62,449 bases of DNA from Cryomorphaceae bacterium (lineage in GTDB: Bacteria > Bacteroidota > Bacteroidia > Flavobacteriales_D > Sanyastnellaceae). Location: positions 1-62,449 of the forward strand of contig WGNM01000042.1 in the NCBI GenBank assembly GCA_016124575.1. Reading direction: 5' to 3'. The notes beneath the pieces were generated by a model. The model did no database searches, was not told the origin of the DNA, and was given only the letters and a program-made list of their open reading frames with translations. Position numbers and translations under genes: made by a program. Positions 9,261 through 15,353 of this stretch are shown here, piece by piece. Positions within the stretch are counted from its first letter, which is position 1. Each line of letters opens with the position of its first letter.

Positions 9261-9297
9261 AAAATGGAGATCTAGAATAATACTAAATCTCCATTTT
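9261..9297. terminator. Convergent hairpin, possible bidirectional terminator
   Basis: AAAATGGAGAT at 9261-9271 pairs perfectly with ATCTCCATTTT at 9287-9297 around a 15-nt loop. It sits between the haloperoxidase stop and the convergent secreted-protein gene, and its right arm overlaps the last codons of the latter. The flanking T/A runs are short, so termination is plausible but not certain. Confidence 0.5.
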
Positions 9298-9802
9298 CAC
9301 CTATTTTAAACGTACATCGCATAGGTTCACCGCCAAGAACTCGTTCGATGATCGGTTTTTGTCCTGGAAGAACTGTGAAGTTCACTTCATCTAGCAAACG
9401 GAAGGTAGTATCGTCTATTTTCAGGATTGTTGAATTGTTTTCTTCTCCGGGGCCGAGGTAAAGCTCTCGTTTGAGGAATAAAGTAAAAGTCAATTCAGGA
9501 TCAGCTTTTTCTTTTGACACGACCTCGATCAGCTCGTATTCCGTATCACCAGCATCCATCATGGGTTGCGCCATCTTCGTTTTTTTCACCTTCACAACAT
9601 AGTGGTAACCCCATTCGAAGTCGAAGCCATTGAGATAGTCTAACCCCGGTTCATCGGGAGATGACAAAACCAAGACTTGAAAGAATGAACCATTGGCGAC
9701 ACTTTTGTAAGGGTCGATCTTGACTGTTATGGTGCTAACTTGGTCTTGGGCGAATGTAGATAAAGACAAAAGAACGAAAAGGGAAAAAAGCCATTGTTTC
9801 AT
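9272..9802 (-). CDS. Small secreted protein of unknown function
   Basis: A 176-residue protein with signal peptide MKQWLFSLFVLLSLSTFAQ. The mature part begins DQVSTITVKIDPYKS and is rich in beta strands (VANGSFFQVLVLSS, YHYVVKVKKTKM, FTLFLKRELYL, TFRLLDEVNFTVLPG), suggesting a small beta-sandwich. There are no cysteines of note, no lipobox and no T9SS tail, so a periplasmic location is inferred. I do not recognise the family. It is convergent with the haloperoxidase gene and separated by about 85 nt from the downstream end of the PD-(D/E)xK-like cassette on the same strand. Confidence 0.7.
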   Translation of the reverse strand: MKQWLFSLFVLLSLSTFAQDQVSTITVKIDPYKSVANGSFFQVLVLSSPDEPGLDYLNGFDFEWGYHYVVKVKKTKMAQPMMDAGDTEYELIEVVSKEKADPELTFTLFLKRELYLGPGEENNSTILKIDDTTFRLLDEVNFTVLPGQKPIIERVLGGEPMRCTFKIGENGDLVLF

Positions 9803-9887
9803 AACTCAGGAACGATTTTTAGCGGTGCAAAGTTGATTTCTAAACAGGTAAAATCCAGTTATCCTTGTTTTTACGTTCTAAGCGAGA

Positions 9888-10364
9888 TTAATGCTCAATT
9901 CTCGGAAAATCAGTGAAATATCTGACGTATTTCGTGAAATCTACCCCAGAACAATTAACCTTATTGTCAGAAAATGAAAAGTAGAAATTGATATTGCCTT
10001 TGGCTTCTGAACCAACATGATGATTTTCAAAAAGATCAAGCAAATAGTCTTGCCTAATAATAACAGGCTTAGACCATTCGTCTTTATGTCTTACCACGAA
10101 AATATAATGAACCAAAATGTTGGTGACATTTCTAAGGTTTTTGACAGAAACACTGAATTGTCCGCTGAAACCTTTTTTTCTTTCGATAGAAGTCGCTGTT
10201 TTTACTTGCACTCTTCTTAACGTTCCATTGTCGTCTTGAACGACAAAAATATCATCTCCAATATCTACTTCAGGGATAGCGACATTCCAACCGAGCATTA
10301 AAAACTCCGACATTGCATACAAATGACCAGCCTTGCCTAAATATTGGTTAAACTTTCTGGTCAC
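9888..10364 (-). CDS. PD-(D/E)xK-like nuclease-fold protein, second gene of a pair
   Basis: A 158-residue cytoplasmic protein. The N-terminal third follows the layout of small PD-(D/E)xK folds (DUF4365, Hjc-like): GKAGHLYAMSEFLMLGW with a possible helix Glu, then VDIGDDIFVV with the metal-binding Asp, then RVQVKTA where Q-x-K supplies the catalytic lysine. The rest (FSVSVKNLRN, ILVHYIFVVRH, SKPVIIRQDYLLDLF) fits the strands that extend such cores. The family includes nucleases and inactive derivatives, and the target is unknown. It overlaps the end of the 101-residue gene by 17 nt, which implies translational coupling. It may be a small defence or DNA-processing cassette, but that is inference. 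Confidence 0.6.
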   Translation of the reverse strand: MTRKFNQYLGKAGHLYAMSEFLMLGWNVAIPEVDIGDDIFVVQDDNGTLRRVQVKTATSIERKKGFSGQFSVSVKNLRNVTNILVHYIFVVRHKDEWSKPVIIRQDYLLDLFENHHVGSEAKGNINFYFSFSDNKVNCSGVDFTKYVRYFTDFPRIEH

Positions 10365-10653
10365 GAGGTTTCACTTTCAGTAAGATAGTACCTGTTTGAG
10401 TATCAACGAATTGAATTTCATCAAATTGATTTAGATCACTTTGATTGGCAACCCCAAGCAGCGCTGGATAAATATGATTCTCTAACCTTCCAACATGGAT
10501 TTCAAAATCACTTTTCGTGTCGTACCCTACAAATATATTGTTCGCTGGATGGGCATTTGGAAACATTTTCTTTATAAAATCACGAATCGATGGCGTGATA
10601 CTAAAAGAGTAGCCATCTATCTGCTTATTTACATTGATCTTAATCGCTTGCAT
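10348..10653 (-). CDS. Unknown 101-aa protein, first gene of the nuclease-fold pair
   Basis: A 101-residue cytoplasmic protein starting MQAIKINVNKQIDGYSFSIT, with FEIHVGRLENHIYPALLG in the middle and IQFVDTQTGTILLKVKPR at the end. I recognise no family. Its end overlaps the start of the PD-(D/E)xK-like gene by 17 nt in another frame, so the two form one transcription unit. A TACATTTG box lies 20 nt upstream of the start. Its size and position would suit a regulator, antitoxin or specificity partner of the nuclease-fold protein, but nothing in the sequence proves this. Confidence 0.6.
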   Translation of the reverse strand: MQAIKINVNKQIDGYSFSITPSIRDFIKKMFPNAHPANNIFVGYDTKSDFEIHVGRLENHIYPALLGVANQSDLNQFDEIQFVDTQTGTILLKVKPRDQKV

Positions 10654-10672
10654 TAAAAGCTAAGTTGATACT

Positions 10673-10680
10673 CAAATGTA
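10673..10680 (-). promoter_or_regulatory. Bacteroidota -7 box (TACATTTG) for the two-gene cassette
   Basis: On the minus strand TACATTTG fits the Bacteroidota -7 consensus TAnnTTTG and lies 20 nt before the ATG of the 101-residue gene. No TTG -33 element was found at the usual 17-23 nt spacing, so this is a partial match. Confidence 0.4.
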
Positions 10681-10776
10681 AGAAATTATCTTTTTACCTG
10701 AGATGGGTCTGCCGTTGTACATCAGAATTAAATAGTTGGATAAATATTCACATCCGCGCTGTTGGCGCGACCTTCG

Positions 10777-10784
10777 TATATTTG
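10777..10784 (+). promoter_or_regulatory. Bacteroidota -7 box (TATATTTG) directly before the LOG-like gene
   Basis: TATATTTG matches TAnnTTTG and ends three bases before the ATG at 10788. If used, transcription would begin at or beside the start codon, giving a leaderless or near-leaderless message. No TTG at the usual -33 spacing. Confidence 0.4.
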
Positions 10785-10787
10785 TCT

Positions 10788-11291
10788 ATGCGAAAAAAAC
10801 AAGTAACGGTAATAGGCAGGTACGACGCTACCGACGAGCAGTACCAACTCGGCGAGTCGATAGGGAAAATGTTGGCAGAAATGGATGTGATAGCCATAAC
10901 AGGTGGCCGCGCCGGATTGATGGAAGCCGTTGCCAAAGGCTGCCATGAAGCGGGCGGCATCAGCATAGGACTGTTGCCAGGCGACCATTTTAACGACGGT
11001 AACTCATTCAATACCATCCGCATACCTACTGGCATAGGATACGCCCGCAACTCAATGAACGTGTTGGCTGCCGATGTAGTAATCGTTGTAGGCGGTGCAT
11101 CGGGAACCCTCTCAGAAATGGCCTTCGCATGGAGTTACAAGAAACCCATGATTGCACTTGTAGGCAGCGGCGGCTGGGCCGATGATTTAGCGGGAAAATG
11201 CATCGACCACCGATCAGACCAACCTGTGCGAGCGGCGCATGGATTGGAAGAGCTGAAGAACATGCTCATTGAAGAATTGGACAAAGATTAG
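10788..11291 (+). CDS. TIGR00725-type LOG/SLOG-family protein
   Basis: A 167-residue Rossmann-like protein starting MRKKQVTVIGRYDATDEQYQ. The motifs AITGGRAGLMEAVAKGCHEAGG and VIVVGGASGTLSEMAFAW are the nucleotide-binding loops of the SLOG superfamily, and the size and pattern match the TIGR00725 group, relatives of lysine-decarboxylase-like LOG proteins. Plant and bacterial LOG enzymes release cytokinin bases from nucleotide monophosphates, but the TIGR00725 group has no firm assignment and lacks the full PGGxGTxxE LOG motif (here GGASGTLSE). The start at 10788 was chosen because the family N-terminus begins there. It is followed by a gap of 99 nt and the ECF sigma gene. Confidence 0.8.
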   Translation: MRKKQVTVIGRYDATDEQYQLGESIGKMLAEMDVIAITGGRAGLMEAVAKGCHEAGGISIGLLPGDHFNDGNSFNTIRIPTGIGYARNSMNVLAADVVIVVGGASGTLSEMAFAWSYKKPMIALVGSGGWADDLAGKCIDHRSDQPVRAAHGLEELKNMLIEELDKD

Positions 11292-11390
11292 TCAGGTCAA
11301 CAGCATTCACATCCCTGCCGCTGGCAGGATGAAAAAAAGTGAAAACGCGATTAAACTTAGCTGGTAATTGACAGTCAGAAGCACGAAGAA

Positions 11391-11948
11391 TTGATTCATT
11401 TGGAACTAGTTGAAGGACAAGTTGTAGGTTTATTGCAGTCGGACAAAGGACGTCGGACCGTTTTTGAATGGCTTGTAAAACAGCACAAAGAGCAAGTGTA
11501 TTATTTCATTAGACGCATGGTTTTGAATCACGACGATGCCGACGACGTAACCCAGCAAACCTTTTTGAAAGCATGGAAAGGTCTGGAGAAATTCAGAGGA
11601 GATTCGAAGTTATCGACCTGGTTGATACGCATCGCGCACAACGAATCGATTACCTTTATAAACAACAGAAAGAAGCTAGCAGGCATACCATTTGATGACA
11701 TCGCAGAGAGTTTAGACCGCACCTTGGAGGCAGATGTGTTGTACGACGGAGATGAGATACAACGCAAGTTGCAAGTCGCCATAGCACAGCTGCCCGACAA
11801 ACAGAAAGCAGTATTTATCATGCGTTATTACGACGAGATGCCTTATGCAGAGATGAGTGAAATTACCGGTACCAGTGTTGGCGCTTTGAAAGCATCATAC
11901 CACCATGCCGTGCAGAAGATAGAAGCACATTTGCTGCAAAATGACTGA
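11391..11948 (+). CDS. ECF sigma-70 family RNA polymerase sigma factor
   Basis: About 185 residues with the two ECF regions. Region 2 includes the block DDADDVTQQTFLKAWKGLEKF (-10 binding and core contact), followed by STWLIRIAHNESI. Region 4 is LPDKQKAVFIMRYYDEMPYA, then EMSEITGTSVGALKASYHHA (-35 HTH). No ATG occurs between the upstream in-frame stop (11358-11360) and region 2, so translation must use TTG at 11391 or 11400, or a rarer codon such as ATT at 11367. The next gene starts two bases after the stop and encodes a membrane protein of anti-sigma type, followed by a Spy/CpxP-like protein, so this sigma factor probably reads an envelope signal and may autoregulate the operon. Confidence 0.9.
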   Translation: MIHLELVEGQVVGLLQSDKGRRTVFEWLVKQHKEQVYYFIRRMVLNHDDADDVTQQTFLKAWKGLEKFRGDSKLSTWLIRIAHNESITFINNRKKLAGIPFDDIAESLDRTLEADVLYDGDEIQRKLQVAIAQLPDKQKAVFIMRYYDEMPYAEMSEITGTSVGALKASYHHAVQKIEAHLLQND

Positions 11949-11950
11949 AA

Positions 11951-12508
11951 ATGAGCGACAAAGAGAGAGACATATCGGAACAGGATCAGGACGGCAATCT
12001 GAAGCGACTTCGGAAAGACAGTTTCAATGTCCCTACCACCTATTTCACCGATTTGGAAAACCAAATCGGTCAACAGACCTTTCCTCATGACCGCTTCGAC
12101 ATCCCTGCAGGTTATTTTGAAGATTTGCAAGACAGTTTGATAGCAGAAACGAGAGATTTTGATGTCCCTGCTACATATTTCGACACCTTAGAGACAACCA
12201 TCATAGCTGCTGCTACCCCGACGAAGATCATCAACATGAAGCGCGTTGCTTTTTGGTTGAGTGCAGCCTGTGTTGTTGGAGCGATATTTCTTTACCGCAA
12301 CTTCACCGCAAAAGAAGAATGTAAGACCTTTGCTTGTCTACTGCAAGAAAGCGATTTCACCGAAGAAGAGCTCCTCATGTTTTACGATAGCAATATTGTA
12401 GAAGAATTTTTAGAAGAAGACAGCGAAATAGACAGTGAAAGCGAGGCGTATATGGACTATTTGATAGACAGTGACTACACCATTGAAACCCTACTTGAAG
12501 ATGAATAG
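11951..12508 (+). CDS. Putative membrane anti-sigma factor with three FxVPxxYF repeats
   Basis: A 185-residue protein with a single membrane span at about 99-116 (VAFWLSAACVVGAIFLYR), a cytoplasmic N-terminal half and an acidic extracytoplasmic tail with two Cys (KEECKTFACL). The N-terminal half repeats one motif three times: FNVPTTYFTDLE (25-36), FDIPAGYFEDLQ (49-60) and FDVPATYFDTLE (70-81). A similar VPxxYF pattern occurs in Bacteroidota proteins encoded beside ECF sigma factors. Position and topology suggest it holds the sigma factor at the membrane, though no classical zinc anti-sigma motif is present. It overlaps the next gene by 8 nt. Confidence 0.7.
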   Translation: MSDKERDISEQDQDGNLKRLRKDSFNVPTTYFTDLENQIGQQTFPHDRFDIPAGYFEDLQDSLIAETRDFDVPATYFDTLETTIIAAATPTKIINMKRVAFWLSAACVVGAIFLYRNFTAKEECKTFACLLQESDFTEEELLMFYDSNIVEEFLEEDSEIDSESEAYMDYLIDSDYTIETLLEDE

Positions 12509-12935
12509 AATAAAGACAATAGCCATTTTGATGTTTGTGATGGTATCGCTAACAGCATTGGCCCAGCCAGGAGATCGAGAGCGAATCAAGCAATTGAAGA
12601 TCGCCTTTATAACCGAAGAATTGCACCTCACACAAGAGGAAGGACAGCGTTTTTGGCCCTTGTTTAATGCCTTTGAGGAAGAGCGGCACGGACATGAGAA
12701 GCGCATGCGTAAGATGTTCAAAGCCTTGGAGGAAAAGACTAATTTGACAGCACAAGACGTCTTACAAGCCAACGACAAGGCCACAGAAGACCGCATAGCC
12801 ATGGCCAAGAGTGAGCAGAAATACATTCAAGAAGTGACATCGTTACTGGGTGCTGAGCGCACACTTACGTTGTTGCGATCGGAAGAAAAATTTAGAAAAC
12901 GCGTTTTAGAAGAGATAAGAGACAGAAGAAAATAG
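12501..12935 (+). CDS. Periplasmic Spy/CpxP-like helical protein
   Basis: A 144-residue exported protein (signal MNRIKTIAILMFVMVSLTALAQ), the mature part almost wholly helical and charged: RERIKQLKIAFITEELHL, then LTQEEGQRFWPLFNAFEEER, then MAKSEQKYIQEVTSLLG and a basic end KRVLEEIRDRRK. The paired 'L-T-x-E-E/Q-x-x-x-F-W' signature resembles the LTxxQ helical periplasmic proteins (Spy, CpxP, CnrX-like heavy-metal sensors) that buffer misfolded protein or sense envelope stress. It overlaps the putative anti-sigma gene, completing a three-gene sigma/anti-sigma/periplasmic unit. The ATG at 12501 is set by the signal peptide. The exact ligand is unknown. Confidence 0.75.
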   Translation: MNRIKTIAILMFVMVSLTALAQPGDRERIKQLKIAFITEELHLTQEEGQRFWPLFNAFEEERHGHEKRMRKMFKALEEKTNLTAQDVLQANDKATEDRIAMAKSEQKYIQEVTSLLGAERTLTLLRSEEKFRKRVLEEIRDRRK

Positions 12936-12993
12936 ATTGTGTGTTCGTGGAGCGAGATGTTAATCTTATATTCGGTTTATAAAGATTAAGACA

Positions 12994-13389
12994 ATGAGGC
13001 ACCTATTACTACTTTTGGCTGTGTTAACTGCATTTTCAGGTTGCAAGCCCATTCGTTATAGCGACCCAAAAGTTACACGCATAGCTATTCGCGACTTCGA
13101 AGCAACGAATTCCTTCAACATCACAGTATCTATTGAAGGGCCCGACACCTATTATGAAGTTACAGGGCTCGCCACACCAAATGCCGAGATCAAGCTTGAG
13201 TTTTTAGATTTATCGTTGGCGAAAGAAGGAAAAGATTACACATTGACCTTGTACAAACAAGTCGGCACATCGCTGGAGTTTATTTCAGACATAACTTTTG
13301 ACCTTGGGGATTACCGAGGGCAGGCCAACATCAACCTTGATGGCGATACGGATTGGGTTGTGAGTATGAGTTGGGATAAGTTGTTTTAA
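12994..13389 (+). CDS. Small lipoprotein, LEA14-like beta domain possible
   Basis: A 131-residue lipoprotein: signal peptide MRHLLLLLAVLTAFSGC with the lipobox FSGC, so Cys17 is the lipidated residue. The mature part (VTRIAIRDFEATNSFNITVS, then ATPNAEIKLEFLDLS, then DFNV-like pattern SFNITV and a final DTDWVVSMSWDKLF) alternates strands as in WHy/LEA14-type domains, though I cannot confirm this. It follows the ECF module after 58 nt and may belong to its regulon. A strong hairpin and T-run (13410-13434) lies after the stop. Confidence 0.7.
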   Translation: MRHLLLLLAVLTAFSGCKPIRYSDPKVTRIAIRDFEATNSFNITVSIEGPDTYYEVTGLATPNAEIKLEFLDLSLAKEGKDYTLTLYKQVGTSLEFISDITFDLGDYRGQANINLDGDTDWVVSMSWDKLF

Positions 13390-13409
13390 AAGACTGATAT
13401 TCAATGAAG

Positions 13410-13434
13410 AGCAGGCTTTTTGTCTGCTTTTTTT
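13410..13434 (+). terminator. Rho-independent terminator after the lipoprotein gene
   Basis: AGCAGGC at 13410-13416 pairs with GTCTGCT at 13422-13428 (one G-T pair) around a T5 loop and is followed directly by a run of T. It lies 20 nt after the lipoprotein stop and abuts the first 64-bp repeat. Confidence 0.75.
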
Positions 13435-13496
13435 GTTTTCCGCTTTTGTACAGTTGCGATCGAAAAAATCAAAAAAATGTACAATTGCGGAAAAGT
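13433..13496. repeat. 64-bp dyad repeat, copy 1
   Basis: This 64-nt sequence is identical to 13533-13596, exactly 100 nt away. Within it TTTTCCGCTTTTGTAC and GTACAATTGCGGAAAA form an imperfect inverted repeat (14 of 16 pairs) around a 27-nt A-rich centre that contains GCGATCG. It lies between a terminator and the 3' end of msrB. It could be a repetitive extragenic element or a binding array. It is not coding: short frames crossing it have no similarity to known proteins. Confidence 0.8.
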
Positions 13497-13532
13497 CGAT
13501 TGAAGGCAGTTCAGCTGTTTTAAGCGTAATTC

Positions 13533-13596
13533 TTGTTTTCCGCTTTTGTACAGTTGCGATCGAAAAAATCAAAAAAATGTACAATTGCGGAAAAGT
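13533..13596. repeat. 64-bp dyad repeat, copy 2
   Basis: The second, identical copy of the 13433-13496 element, in direct orientation. The 36 nt between copies (CGATTGAAGGCAGTTCAGCT and following bases) are unrelated to the repeat. Copy 2 ends about 20 nt before the msrB stop. Perfect identity suggests recent duplication or conservation of function. Confidence 0.8.
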
Positions 13597-13617
13597 TTTT
13601 TAACTCAAAAAGCAGCC

Positions 13618-14019
13618 TTACTCCTGTCCCTTAAATCCCAAGCTAACCGAATTAACGCAATACCGAACGCCTGTATCCGTCGGTCCGTCGCTAAACACAT
13701 GTCCCAAATGACTCTCACAAACGCTACAAACGATCTCTGTGCGAATCATCCCGTGTGAACGGTCAACTTTTTCTTTGATGATGCCTTTCTCTATCTCACG
13801 ATCAAAGCTAGGCCAGCCGCAATGACTATTGAATTTCGATGTTGAAGTAAAAAGTGGAGTGCCACAGCCTTTGCAATGGTACACACCATCGTCAAAATGC
13901 AAATTGTACTCGCCTGAAAATGGAGCCTCGGTGCCTGCTTTGCGCATTACACGGTATTCTTCGTCGGTGAGTCTACTCGCCCACTCGTCCTCCGTTCGGG
14001 TTACTTTTTGGTTTTCCAT
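13618..14019 (-). CDS. msrB: Peptide methionine-(R)-S-oxide reductase MsrB
   Basis: A 133-residue MsrB that reduces the R-epimer of methionine sulfoxide. The zinc site is CKGC (C49, C52) and CSVC (C98, C101); the catalytic Cys is C121 in RYCVNSVSL, and C67 in HCGWPSF is the usual position of the resolving Cys. It has no signal peptide, so it acts in the cytoplasm. The ATG at 14017-14019 fits the family N-terminus (TEDEWASRLTDEEYRVMRKA). The start lies 46 nt inside the 3' end of the upstream helicase gene in another frame, so the two are cotranscribed and probably coupled. Confidence 0.95.
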   Translation of the reverse strand: MENQKVTRTEDEWASRLTDEEYRVMRKAGTEAPFSGEYNLHFDDGVYHCKGCGTPLFTSTSKFNSHCGWPSFDREIEKGIIKEKVDRSHGMIRTEIVCSVCESHLGHVFSDGPTDTGVRYCVNSVSLGFKGQE

Positions 14020-15268
14020 TGTTCGAATTAAATCTTCTATTGTTGCCTCCGCCTTGTTTCTTAAATCCACCTTTCCCTTTCGGTCTTCCGCCCTCTCCTT
14101 CTCTTCGGCGCTTGCCGGATGGTGCATACTCGGGTGTTGGTCCGAGTGATGCTGGTGCTTCGGGCTTTATTACAACCTGTCCGATCAATTGTTCGATGCG
14201 ATGAAACTGCCCTTGCTCTCCAGGAGAAACAAGTGTTACTGCTCTTCCTTTTCGCGATGCACGCGCTGTTCTTCCAATGCGGTGGACGTATTCTTCCGCG
14301 TCGCGCGGGACGTCGAAGTTGATGACCATTTCGATGTCATCGATGTCGATACCACGACTAACAACGTTCGTAGCTACAAGTATGGGTATGCGTCGGTTTC
14401 TAAAGCCCAGTAAAACCTCTTCTCTTTCTCCTTGTTCAAGGTCAGATGAGATGGCTCTGGAGTTCAATCCTTTCTTCTGAAGGAAGGCATCTATCTGAGA
14501 AACAATGCGTTTTGTGCCTGAAAAGACGATTACGCTTTTCCAATCTTCTGACTTAAGTATTTCAACCAAAAGTGGATTCTTCTGTTCTTCGTAAACGCTG
14601 TAAGCGATCTGCTCAACACCTTCAGCTGGCTTCGACAATGCGATGCTCACAGTAACGGGATTGTTTAGGATTTGAGAGGTCAACTGCAATATTTTATCGG
14701 GCATGGTTGCCGAAAACATGAGCGTTTGCCGATTTGGATTTGTAGCGCGGATAATGCGCATGATGTCGTTGTAAAAACCCATGTCCAACATGCGATCTGC
14801 CTCATCCAATACCAATACGGGTAAGGTTGATAGCGGAACGTATCCGAGATTGATGTGCGATAAAATTCTTCCCGGTGTGGCGATGATGATATCTGTGCCT
14901 CCGGTTAAAGCCGCTCTTTCTTGCTTGAAATCCATACCGTCGCCACCACCGTAAATGGCCATCGACGACATGCCTGTGAAATACGATAGTCCCTGCGCTG
15001 CTTGGTCTATTTGAACAGCCAATTCGCGGGTTGGGACTACAATCAATGCCCCCACTCCTTTGCGCTCACCCATGTCCATAAGGATGCTCATAAGCGGAAT
15101 CAAAAACGCGGCTGTTTTGCCCGTTCCTGTTTGCGCAATACCAATCAAATCTTTGCCCTCCAATATAGGCGGAATGGCTGCTTCTTGAATAGGAGTTGTT
15201 TCATCAAAGCCCATCGCTTTGATTCCATCCATCAACTCATAAGGAATGTCTAATTCATCAAATCTCAT
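13973..15268 (-). CDS. rhlE: DEAD-box RNA helicase, RhlE type
   Basis: A 431-residue ATP-dependent RNA helicase. The motifs appear in order: Q motif (MGFDETTPIQEAAIP), I (AQTGTGKT), Ia (VPTRELA), Ib (TPGRI), II (LDEAD), III (SATM), IV (VIVFSGTKR), V (NVVSRGIDIDDI), VI (HRIGRTAR). The C-terminal tail of about 65 residues is basic and rich in G, R, N and K, typical of RhlE proteins that work on ribosome assembly or RNA turnover in the cold. A TACTTTCG sequence upstream (minus strand, 15275-15282) is one mismatch from the -7 consensus. MsrB is encoded downstream with an overlap. Confidence 0.9.
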   Translation of the reverse strand: MRFDELDIPYELMDGIKAMGFDETTPIQEAAIPPILEGKDLIGIAQTGTGKTAAFLIPLMSILMDMGERKGVGALIVVPTRELAVQIDQAAQGLSYFTGMSSMAIYGGGDGMDFKQERAALTGGTDIIIATPGRILSHINLGYVPLSTLPVLVLDEADRMLDMGFYNDIMRIIRATNPNRQTLMFSATMPDKILQLTSQILNNPVTVSIALSKPAEGVEQIAYSVYEEQKNPLLVEILKSEDWKSVIVFSGTKRIVSQIDAFLQKKGLNSRAISSDLEQGEREEVLLGFRNRRIPILVATNVVSRGIDIDDIEMVINFDVPRDAEEYVHRIGRTARASRKGRAVTLVSPGEQGQFHRIEQLIGQVVIKPEAPASLGPTPEYAPSGKRRREGEGGRPKGKGGFKKQGGGNNRRFNSNNGKPKSNPNGGRVGE

Positions 15269-15353
15269 ACGCTACGAAAGTACGCTTTATCGGTGATGTA
15301 TTGGCTAACTTTCATAGACGTGCAACTTTTAGGTAAAAATTGTTGTTTGTCTA

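Noticed and set aside
13285-13584. A 99-residue minus-strand frame over the 64-bp dyad repeats
   Set aside because: It consists largely of the duplicated non-coding element read twice and overlaps the 3' end of the lipoprotein gene. No start context or similarity.
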